A stretch of DNA of 64,000 bases from the NCBI GenBank assembly GCA_015501075.1, contig JADNYJ010000007.1, forward strand, positions 62,001 through 126,000. Reading direction: 5' to 3'. Shown in pieces: positions 22,410-32,394 of this stretch (position 1 is its first letter; every line of letters starts with the position of its first letter). Both the position numbers and the translations under genes were made by a program. The DNA comes from Gymnopilus junonius (lineage: Eukaryota > Basidiomycota > Agaricomycetes > Agaricales > Galerinaceae). Under the pieces are notes generated by a model. It worked only from the letters and a program-made list of their open reading frames with translations, did no database searches and was not told the DNA's origin.

Positions 22410-24791
22410 ATGATGACTGCTGCCCCCATTATTATTACGGCAGACGAGATAAATTGTCTCATATATTCTTACTTTCAGGATTCCGGTGTGTAAATAAATA
22501 TGTCCTAGCTGTTTTAAGCTTATTCATTGTCTGCCTACTTACGCAGGCTTCAACCACTCCGCATTTGCCCTTCGAAATGAAGGTCGTTTGCAAAATTCTC
22601 CCTTCTTTTCAAAGCACATTCCTAGAGGAGAGCTCGTAGATCTGCTCAGCAAAGCACTGCTCTATCTGGAAGTCGAATCTCACTGGCGGGCTGATGGACT
22701 GACGACTAACTGCAAGAGCGGCTTTTCCTTGCTTGAACCCCATGTCTGTTCTCTGGAATCACCCCAAGACGCAATAACTTCTGTACAAGACATACAAATG
22801 GAACTTGGGGACTCGACATCAATACCTACTCATGGTATAAATTCTGCACTATCACCCGCGCCTGCTCTGCTGTCTACGCATCCCAAGGACTCGGGACCAA
22901 CACGAAATGGCATGGAAGTCTCTGAGATAAATACTGTATCACAAGCTCTTATTCCTGCATCTGACACTGGTGTGAAACGGAAAACGTCACCTATTCCAAT
23001 AGATGGTCGTGTAGAGAAGCGCGCGAGAACTGCTTCAACTGACATGGAGGTTGATACAAATTCAGACTGTCCGTTAATCTGTGTTAATACACCCATGAAC
23101 AACGCACTTATGTTCTTACATTTTTGTCAGTCACACCATCAAAATCGTGGCAAGATTCTGATACGGCACTCGACCCTTGGTACTATCCAGGTCCTCGAGC
23201 AATTTCGAGGCTGGAAAACCGACCTCAAGGGCCTGGTGATTCGACAACAGATCCTAGGGTCGTGTTATTGCTTCCCAAACATCAGACAGAGGTATTCGCA
23301 ATCCACACTAGTCTACAAATTATGTACTAATTGCCATAGGTGTTCGTTTGTGCATTTAATCCTAAGATGCATAATTTACTGGCGACTGGGTAAGCAGATT
23401 TTGTAAATTACCATTTTCAGATTTTTATGCCGTGTGGTCTCTCCAGATCAAAAGACTCGGTGGTTCACTTATGGGATCTCCCGGACCCACCTCCTCCGAA
23501 CTCCCAGGAATTTGCAAAGCCGCCTGGAGAGCCCATCACTGTTGAGACTGTATCCAAAGCTGTTCAGGGTGATCTTACATGTTTGAATTGGAATTCAGAC
23601 GGAACATTGCTCGCCATCGGCTCTTACGATTCCGTCCTCCGCGTCTGCACAAATACGGGGGCAGTGTACTTTTCACATCCTCAGCATCAGGTAATTCAGG
23701 CATACACCTCAGTTGACATGGTGTCTGATTGCCCTTGATTTGTATTGAGAAGGGCCCTATATTTTCCACACGATTTTCTAAAAACGATGCATGGCTGTTA
23801 ACAGCAAGCTTGGATGGGACAACATGTTTATGGGATGTCAAAGAAAAGCGTCTCCATAGGCAATACCGATGTCATAAAGGTGGCTGTCTGTCTCAGTTCT
23901 CTATCACACCAATGGAAGATATCTGACATTCCTTTAGACTGTTGCTTGGACATCGAATGGATAAATGACGAAACTTTTGCCAGTGCCGGAGCCGATGCAA
24001 ATATTTTCATCATGCGTGTAGATGAGGATGAGCCGATTAAGACTCTCAAGTAGGTGACTCTCATTATATATTGATAGTGTCGACCGACGTATTCTTAGCG
24101 GACACAAGGACGAAGTCAACCAAATAAGAGTCAACCCTTCCCGTACCAGACTGGCATCCTGCTCAGATGATGGTACTGCAATCATTTGGAAAGTTGATAA
24201 TATCAGTCATGCAGCAGATATGATCCCTGGCCTATCGTCATCTGACCAATATGTGGCGTTGAAGGGCCATACGCATTCGGTCAGCACGGTAGGGTGGTGT
24301 GTTGACCACCCGGCAGGAACAAACGAGCTACTAGCGACGTAAGAAGCTAGCTGTACGTATCTGAACTAAAATTGACCAGTTATACTCTTTTTCAGGTCCT
24401 CCTTTGACATGACAGCCCGATTATGGGACTCTGTGACAGGGGAGTGCCTCCACGTCTTCAAGGACCACAAAGGACCTTTGTACGCATTGACATTTAGCCC
24501 CGATGGTAAATTCTTGGCTACTGGGAGTGGTGACGGGTGGTTACATTTGTACCACACAAGGGTAAGTCACGCTCTCGTCGCGCGACTTACATGTGATTTT
24601 GATTCTAATTCTTGCAGTCATACAATCGAGTATGGTCGTGGTTTGCTGGGCCTGAAAAGCCTGGCGTGTATGAGATCGATTGGCAAGAACATGAAGAGGT
24701 GAACCGACTTGCCATGGCCCTCGAATCACGACAGGTTGCAGTGCTAGATGTGAACAAGCTGGATGCCTTCCGGTCGTCACATCTAAAATAA
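22410..24791 (+). CDS. TBL1/Sif2-like LisH-WD40 corepressor subunit
   Basis: The start (MMTAAPIIITADEINCLIY) leads into a LisH motif completed across an intron (SYFQDSG-FNHSAFALRNEG) and an F-box-like segment (PRGELVDLLSKALLYLEVE). A Ser/Thr-rich linker contains a basic nuclear signal (VEKRARTAS). Eight WD repeats follow, including VFVCAFNPKMHNLLATGSKD, LTCLNWNSDGTLLAIGSYD, GPIFSTRFSKNDAWLLTASLDG, DEVNQIRVNPSRTRLASCSDD, and LLATSSFDMTARLWD. The order matches TBL1/TBLR1 and yeast Sif2, subunits of the Set3C/SMRT-NCoR histone deacetylase complexes. It therefore probably acts in nuclear repression. Splice sites in repeat 1 (ATG-GSKDS) need a donor with GG|GTAAGC. Confidence 0.9.
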
Positions 24792-24905
24792 TAGTAATAT
24801 AGATATTTAATGTAACAAGTAGTGTACGCACCACTAATCTTATTCTCGTCATCTCACGTGATAAGTACGGGTGGTTCGTCGTTTTCGCGAAGTCGGTCGC
24901 GAAAG

Positions 24906-25498
24906 ATGTTGATGCTTTCAACGCTGCACACTCTTCTTTCACAAGTTCTATCCCCTCCTCATTTGCATACAGCTGCCCTACTCACCCCAACGGGAGAACT
25001 GGTCTCCTTCGCATGCGAGCCTATTCGACCCAAGGATGAGGTCCGCATTATTGTCGGCTTATGTGGGGAGGTCTGGCAGGAGACAAGGCAGCAGGGTTAC
25101 GGAATGGTCGACAGCGAGGTGAGGATTCCAAAATGGGATCCATCCACTGTTCACCCTAACGAGCTTCTCTGAGCCAGCTCGGACGAATAATTGTGCTTCC
25201 TGTGGTCGACTTCGAAGATGGTATTGACCAAGTTTTCTCAGAGGAGCACGAACCTCTTATGCTTCTTGCTTTAAACGCGACCGATGCTATCGAGTGGGAA
25301 GAACTTGAAAACAAGGTCCCGCCACCTCTTTTACCGTCGTTTCTCTTCTGACGTAGAGTTGGAATACCTCGTCTGCAGGGCAAGGCTCTTGCTATACATC
25401 TGGCCAAACCTCTAACCAAGTTTCGGGATATCATGACCGTTTCGAAGCTGACTCCATCGACGACTGCGGCCGCATCTCCTGCTCCCCGGCATCCATGA
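24906..25498 (+). CDS. LAMTOR2/p14-like roadblock protein (Ragulator)
   Basis: Three exons give about 155 residues: MLMLSTLHTLLSQVLSPPHL, then AALLTPTGELVSFA and a helix VRIIVGLCGEVWQET, GYGMVDSE-LGRIIVLPV, PLMLLALNATDAIEWEELEN and KGKALAIHLAKPLTKF. This is the roadblock/LC7 fold of LAMTOR2, longer by an inserted acidic loop (DFEDGIDQVFSEEHE) and a Pro/Ala tail. LAMTOR2 pairs with LAMTOR3 on the lysosome or vacuole and anchors Rag GTPases for TORC1. The intron between DSE and LGRI is 85 nt or so, the second contains CTGACGTAG-rich T tracts. The gene starts 115 bp after the TBL1-like stop. Confidence 0.85.
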
Positions 25499-25812
25499 GT
25501 CCGCTTGCCTGTCCTTGAACCTTCGCACGACGTCAGTTTATGCCTGTGCTCTCTTGGGAATGCCTCGGAGGTATCTTCAACTTGTCTCGAGACTACTTTA
25601 TCATTATAATTTTTACGCTACGGATACCACATGTTATTTAGTAATGGATATGGGCATAGTAATCAGGCCGTTGTACCCCGTAACAGAAGGGGATCAAAGG
25701 GAAATGGATGATATCATTCATGAGCACGCGGGAATTTTCGCAGCTTTACCTCGTTCGCGTGCGCGACGCCGCCTTTCCCTTCTTCTCCCTTCCTATTTAT
25801 GATACTCAGACT

Positions 25813-27259
25813 ATGCGACCTGCAACATTCCATCCAATATCCAGGTCGCTGTCGCCAGCCTCAGTCACGAGATCCCAACGACTCAGCGCACTAGCGCAAC
25901 ACGCAACACGGTCACAACCAGAACCCATTCCAATACACCAACATGAACCACCAAAAACACGCAAACATCAAGATCCTTATGTTCTGGTCGCCCCGGAGCT
26001 CACCTACATACGAAAAAACATGCTCAACCTTCTGGGTTCTGCACATCCCGGTCTAGCCGGTATGGCTGAGTTTTACTTCCTGCATCCCTCAAAACAGTTA
26101 CGATCTTTGCTTGTGTTACTATTTTCACGCGCCACGAATGGTCTGGGTCGACATTGGGAACTGAAGCACTGGGATGCTACGTATGAATCCAGTTCAAATC
26201 AATCGGAGGTATTCGACCGCCCTCTGAAGCTCTCCAATGTCCTCAACGAGTGGAATCATAGTATGCCTGACCATACCAAATCTTTTGAATCTGTTTTTCC
26301 CCTGCAGCAACCGGCGCAACCTCCCACATTGCCACCTCGCTCACCTCATAAAACTCCCATCCACCCACGCCTTATTTCCCCACCAGTGCTCTTGCCAACG
26401 CAAATACGACTTGCGCAAATCGTAGAAATGATTCATGTCGCGTCTTTACTTCATGAGACTATCTCGAAGGGTTCCAAAGAAGAGGAAGAAGGCTTCGGGA
26501 ATAAACTATCGATTCTTGGAGGGGATTTCCTATTAGGACGCGCCAGTACTGCCTTATCACGCCTTGGGGAAAGTGAGGTTGTAGAGCTTGTCGCCAGCGT
26601 GATATCGAACTTGGTAGAAGGAGAGTTCTTATCAATGGACGAAATTCGGACGCCTGAGCAAGGTCTTATACAAGACCTATAAGTCTAACAGCGGCGTGGG
26701 AGCTTTATCTCCAGAAGACATATCTGAAGACAGCTAGCTTGATGGCCAAGGGAGCTCGCTCCGCTGTTATTCTCGGAGGTTCGCAAGAGGATGACATTTG
26801 GAAGGAAGTTGCATATGCGTACGGTCGGAATCTGGGCATTGCGTATCAAGTAAGTGGTCTGGCGCAAATATAGCCCAAAGACAGGCATTAATTTCCCCCA
26901 CATTAGTTGCTGGAGGATGCTGCAGACTTAACGCAGATTCGTCCAGGATTGGCAAGCGGTCCTGTTCTTTTCGCATGCGAGGAACGTCCTGGAATGCTGC
27001 CTCTGATCCAACGAAATCTCACGTCGCCTGGGGATATCGCGCTGGTAAGGGGCTTTGTGACCTGATATTCCAGGAATTGGTCTGATAATATATCTGATAG
27101 GCACTCGAATACACTCAGGGGACGTCAGGTGTGGAACGGACTCGTCTTCTTGCGGAGAGCTATGCAAATAAAGCACGGGAAGTGCTCCAGCTGCTTCCGG
27201 ATAGCGATACCAGACGTGCACTAGAAGGACTGACGGACATCGTTGTGAATCGTATATGA
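25813..27259 (+). CDS. D-less prenyl diphosphate synthase subunit (Dlp1/PDSS2-like)
   Basis: The ATG at 25813 opens with an Arg/Ser-rich, acid-poor leader typical of mitochondrial import (MRPATFHPISRSLSPASVTR). The prenyl synthase fold follows (HPGLAGMAEFYFLHPSKQLR, EMIHVASLLH, LGGDFLLGRAS, AWELYLQKTYLKTASLMAKG). The first Asp-rich motif is replaced by HETIS, and the second by EDAAD, so neither DDxxD site is intact. This matches Dlp1 of fission yeast and PDSS2 of animals, which pair with the catalytic subunit to make the ubiquinone side chain. The C-terminal exons give TQGTSGVERTRLLAESYANK. Upstream in-frame codons begin earlier, but MRPATF gives the best leader. Three introns are placed. Confidence 0.85.
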
Positions 27260-27791
27260 CCATCTTCGGAACTTGACGCTTTGGACTACATACATTAGAA
27301 TAGAACCCTCACTTCATTTTATCCATAGATTTATGTAGGGCTGTAATGCTTCTTTAACCTACTCGAGTCTATAGTTCCTGCCCTCATGAGATATGCCATG
27401 CCGTCTGCGTCCTTATCAAGATTCAACGACAGTTACAGACATCAAATCACTGCGGACTATCTATATATAATAATATTGGAGGGGGATTTTTGATTGGTAG
27501 ATTGGCACTTTACTCATGTTTTCCCGTACTCTACACAAGGTACCGATATTAGGACCTAAAGGACTTGGCCGAGAGAACTGTGCTGAAGCATTGGGCGCCT
27601 ATTCAATAAAGTGGTCTAAAAATAGATGGCCAGATTCGAGACTTAAAATTTCAAGGCTGAATACCGAGCAGCCTGGCCTTTCGAAAATCTGAACAGACCT
27701 GCAGTTATATTCAATAAAAGCTTTTCGTCGACGAGGTAGCAAGGCACGAAGCACCCGCGCGATGTTGTCTGGCATACACCTGCAAACCTGA
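27260..27791. other. Convergent 3' spacer
   Basis: 532 bp between the Dlp1-like stop and the stop of the DUF6535 gene. AT-rich; no gene seen. Confidence 0.5.
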
Positions 27792-30020
27792 TCATGATGA
27801 ATTCACCACTGTGTTCGCCCTTGACCTTGGTTTCCGATTAGGTTTGGCATCAGCGTAGATGTGAGATCCCAAAAATTCAACCGATTGGTAATTACGAACT
27901 TCGTCCGGCAAGGCGCGTTCCAGGATGACTAAAGAAGAACGGGCTGCATCGCTGGGTGTAAGCTGCAGATGCCTTTCTATTATCGCAATGGCCCTTCGGA
28001 TTAGAGTCATTTCTGTCAACGCACGGGTGAGTCCCAAAAGAACGTCAACGATGCTCTGCGGAAGTCTCGTAGTCCAGGAGGATGTGTGTTCAACTGCTTC
28101 CTCGAGATAATTTACTAGTCGTTCTTGAGACGCTCTGGATATTGGCATTTGAAAATTGATCCTGAAAAACGTACGACGGATAGTGTTAAAGGCTTCATGA
28201 GGTAAGGAATCGGAATCGAGGATATTAGCAACATATTCTAAAGTTAGGTTGAAGCCAGCTTGATTGAGGGCAACCTTGAAAGCCTTGGTGTGACCAAGAA
28301 CGTCGCAGACAAAGTCGTTCTCTATGCCTGCGATGGGAGTTGCTGCCAGCGATACAAGAGGCCTTTGAAGAAGTAGTGCAGTTTCAATCATAACGTGAGG
28401 GTGCGCAGCCGTCAAAGTTTTTTCTTGAGAAATGTGGTCGTTAATGCGTTGCATCCTGTCCTTAAGGTTCAAGAGGATCCTTTCCTTTTCTACGGATGAT
28501 AAGTAACGAGGTTCGTTATGTAGGCTGGAGATTTTGGGCTGTCCAAATTTCAGCAGGTGTAACAGTTGCTCTTCCAGTGCCATCACTTGATCGAGTTGCA
28601 TATCCATCAAACCCCTTGCCACAACAACTGATGCGGATAGGACATAATCTTTAACAGCAGGTAGATATGCTTGTACAGCGCGAAACAGATCAAAGGCATC
28701 CTCTTTAAACTTGAGATTTCGACGGTACGGGGTTGGTTCGGAGCCGGATGGCTTTGGGATAGACAGCATGGTCAAGGACCAGATCGACTTGAGGCACGTA
28801 ATGGCTCGCCTTTCAGCCACTATTGGATCAAGTTGTCGACCCACGCAAGTCGCCAGAATCCTCGGAAGGCGAAAGCCTAGGTTGACGGATATATCGTCAT
28901 GATGCATCAGTGCATCCATGAGCCATTTAGCACTGTAGTCTAGACCGGAAATCACAGCTGGTATGACTTCTATGAATGATTCAATTTCGTGTGCTTTGCG
29001 CAGAGCACTTATCGACCAACACATCGCTTCGAAATCTCGCCGGTCTCGTTGAGGAGTGATATCCGTTGCCTCCTGCTCCTGCGCCTCAGACATGCGAGAG
29101 AGCACCGGGGTTTTGTTCCCACCAACATCATAGCGATGAAGGAGGCCCAATTTTCGACAGAGGATCCAAAATAAGCTTGATAAAGGGGTTGAATAGGGAC
29201 AAGAAAGGTCGAAAACAGGGATAACAGTGACCAGAATATACAAGATGCAACACAAGGCAAGTAGTGCAGCGATAAGGTACGCAAGGATGGGATTGATAGG
29301 AGTGAGAAATGCGATCAAGCCAGCAAAGAAGAGAAAAAGTGATGTGTGGAGGAGTGCCGGAATGGCGTCCACGATTGCTGGCATTCTGTACCTTTCGAGG
29401 CCTTGGAATAAGTATGTCCTTAACCGAGCACGGTCCTGGGGACTAGGTTTGCTATTTATGGCTTGTAGGTAATGGCGGGTCCATTGCTCTATGAGTGTGG
29501 CGGAAAGAGCACAAGCTAAGCTTAAGCCCAGACTCAGGAACCATAATATATTGCACACCAGAGATGATAACGGAGGTGAAGAATTCTGTTGACTTGACAT
29601 TGCACGTTGAGACAGCGATGGGTCCACGGGAAGCGTTCCATTCCCAATCAATGCAAGTTGTTGAGATATCTGCGCTAGTAGGATCACGCTTGGATCGGGA
29701 TTCAATGTCTTGTAACTCTCAATGATGAAGGCTGTTACGCTCGCTGAGAACAGACCTGCCTGGATGGAAGAAGAATGAGGCCATAATGGAAGGATTCCGA
29801 TGGGCAATTGCTCACGAAGATGAGGATGGCATCCATATCACCTTTCCAGTCCTGAGCCAATGCACTATCGTACTTCTCCGACATGACCAGATATGTCGAC
29901 CATAAGTTTGCCGAAGGATCATCAGAGTAGGGTCGATATCCATCTGCCACGCATTGCAACCGTGAGTGAAAGAAATGTGCAGATCGTTCTGCTGAATTTA
30001 CCTGCTTTTTTTTCCGCCAT
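27792..30020 (-). CDS. DUF6535 membrane protein
   Basis: Three exons are joined: MAEKKA at 30020, then DGYRPYSDDPSANLWSTYLV and YDSALAQDWKGDMDAILIF, then AGLFSASVTAFIIESYKTL, which is the DUF6535 signature of Agaricomycetes. Four hydrophobic segments are visible: within AGLFSASVTAF, ILWFLSLGLSLACALSATL, LLHTSLFLFFAGLIAFL and AYLIAALLALCCILYILVTV. The large remaining cytosolic part, about 450 residues, is alpha-helical in appearance and has no catalytic motif I recognise. Function of this expanded family is unknown. If read only from the internal start at 29807, the DUF6535 core would lose its first helix, so the splice at IF|AGLF is important. Size about 720 residues. Confidence 0.85.
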
Positions 30021-30607
30021 GGTCGTGTACGAGAAGGTTGTTGAGTGCCATGGGAAAATCACTGCTTCGTTATTAATATTCGAAGCATCTCAGAAGCCGA
30101 ACTAGTCGTTGTTTCGACTTTCTCTCAATAGAACTCAGGAGCGTCGTGCTCAAGAGTGACCTGATCATGACAACGCAGTCATGGTCCCCTTGTTGATTCC
30201 AGTTCTGCAGCCAAGTGTCCGAATTTTGGGTATGCTAGAGAGGAACTAGCATTGGAGAGTGCCTGCAAAAAGTCGGAAGAAAATCAACAGACCCGAGGTG
30301 ATAAGGCGTTCGATTTGTAAATTCAAGCAAGGCATAGCGCGAGTTTGAACGGTGTTACTAATACTAGCAGTGAGGCTCGAGTCCGACGATGTCGATCATG
30401 ATCCATGATCAATCATAACCGGTTCTCGCTAATGATAGTAGCCGGATGCCGATCCACCTGTTTTTGCATTCAACCCCCAGACGACCCCACATCGTCTACA
30501 ACGAGTACATGCATCTCAGTCGTCCTTCTTTGTACCCAGACCCTCAACTGCTATCGACAAGAACATACTTAAATCAACTATGATCAATTCTCTATGAACT
30601 TACAACA
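30021..30607. other. Intergenic interval
   Basis: 587 bp between two divergent starts (DUF6535 and the uncertain gene at 30608). It should hold promoters; no further structure was identified. Confidence 0.4.
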
Positions 30608-31032
30608 ATGTTGGCTCGCTTTTCAATGCGCGCAGTTCGCGGATTAGTAGACGCACAAATTCAGCAGACTGTTTGTTCAACAGACCATGAAGATGAAGAA
30701 AGCTCATTGGTATGCACGACACTTCACGAGTGCACATTTGTTAACTGTGATTTGTTGTATGTTAGGTCGTTGATTTGTATGCCCTGCGCTCTCTCCTCTT
30801 TCCAATTCCTGAGAATCCTTGGCACCGAATTGCCACTGTTTGTGGCCAGGCGCTGCCGCTTTGTGCAAGCATCCAGAAGACGTTGAGTGGAGACTTTAAC
30901 AATGTCGCTCTTTTACTTTTGGACCTCGAACTTCGCCATATGGGTCCTGAGATTCTAAATGACGTTCTGGTGCGTCTTTTAAAATCGCTTTTTCCTCCAG
31001 AGTATGCTGAACTTCAGAGCTGTAGCCTGTAG
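30608..31032 (+). CDS. Unidentified small or truncated protein
   Basis: The ATG at 30608 gives MLARFSMRAVRGLVDAQIQQ and an acidic stretch (DHEDEESSL). An intron of about 56 nt (gtatgc...gttag) joins it in frame to VVDLYALRSLLFPIPENPWH, KTLSGDFNNVALLLLDLELR and VLVRLLKSLFPPEYAEL, ending at a TAG at 31030-31032. The helical, Leu-rich second exon looks like real coding sequence and is not low complexity, but I do not recognise the family. The following 350 bp keep an open frame (from 31026) with a basic motif PPKKRRK, so the real gene may continue through an unplaced splice, or may be decaying. Function unknown. Confidence 0.4.
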
Positions 31033-32394
31033 GATTATTGAATGAAGAGTACTCGACCACTCTGTCGCAAAGTGGTGGACCCGGCCCCATGCATTTTCCT
31101 TCTCGATCACGTCCACCTAAGAAACGACGGAAAGCATCCCATCCTGCAAGTTCATTCCCTTTCATTCAATATTGCATGGCGCTGATTCGTCAAGAAGATA
31201 CTATCTCCACTTGTCATTCCGAGTCCACACCCTTCAGTTCCGTCAATTATAATTACATTATCGCCACCGCAGTCCCGAGAAACCTCGTGCCTCGTTCCTT
31301 ACCAGGATTACGCCTTTGGACATCGTCTTGCTGTTCCTTGTCATCCTGTATTCAACAAAATTCATCCTCCGATGATCCGTGACTCGCATACGCCTCTGCA
31401 TCGAAATGGATGCAAATGGCAACATGGACATTGGATAGCTATCTTGCCTAGCTTGGCCGAACAAGCCAAAAAAGGCGTTTTTTCAAGAGCCATGCCCTCC
31501 AGACGAAGGATCCACGGAGCCCACCGTATGCACAAAAATCGATAGCGGTTTTGCGAATATCAGAAACGTGGCTCAACAACCTTTGTTCCTGGATGCATAT
31601 TCATGTGTTCAATGAAGATCATCGTCGAACTGGACAAATGTAAAATGGATGTTAGTTAGAGAGATTGTTTCTTGCAATTGGCGAGAGACCAGAATTTCTG
31701 GTATGGCAGAATCTTCTACATCAAGTCTTTATAATGTAGAATTTGTTGTACCATACGGCCACAGTCAGCCTACCTACACGTAACTCAGTTGGAATTGGTT
31801 TGAGCGAAAGTAGACCGATGTGCTTGTTTGCGGTGTCGAAGATAAAGTGGAAGCATTCCATGAGAGTATTACCACTTGGGGATGTTAAATTTACACAGGA
31901 GCCAGTCAAACGAAGGGTCGGATGTTTATTATTGAATACCATGAGGCTGGAAGGGAGCAATCAATGTTTTGTGATTGACCATCGAAGTGATGAGCAAGTC
32001 TTGTTTATTAACGGTGAAGCCAGGACCAGGAATCACTTATAATTTCAATCTTTCGCTTTCGACGCGTTTTTCACAGTTCAATCTGCACTGCGAGACGTGT
32101 TAATCAATCAAGTATGTAAGCCGTGATCTAAAGGAAAAGCAGTCCTGTCTCTTAATCTCTCCAGAAAGCTCCTGAAGGGCTTTTCCGTCCATTTGTGGGG
32201 TCATCCTCGTGTCATCTAAATAGATACGATGGGTTCATAACAAGCCTACACCAGGGATTACGACGACTGCATGCAGTTAACGCCGAACACGGGAATGTCA
32301 CGGACACGTGTAAATGTTGGGTGTGACGTAGGTCACCGTGCCAAGCTCCCCCGTTTCAGGCCGCCACTCACTTCTTTCTCAATCTCCCCAGAGA
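31033..32394. other. Interval with unresolved reading frames
   Basis: An open frame at 31026-31382 contains PPKKRRKASHPASSF and may extend the preceding gene. A minus-strand frame at 31721-31960 (HPTLRLTGSCVNLTSP) looks partly protein-like but has no ATG-supported structure. The end of the interval carries the promoter of the SMP-domain gene. Confidence 0.35.

Noticed and set aside
31721..31960. Minus-strand frame with HPTLRLTGSCVNLTSP
   Set aside because: It looks somewhat protein-like but has no supported start, no splice partner and an equally long frame on the other strand.
32338..32394. Upstream extension of the NVJ2-like protein
   Set aside because: The frame opens at a GTG, which is not a normal nuclear start in fungi; the ATG at 32395 directly precedes the membrane anchor as in the family.
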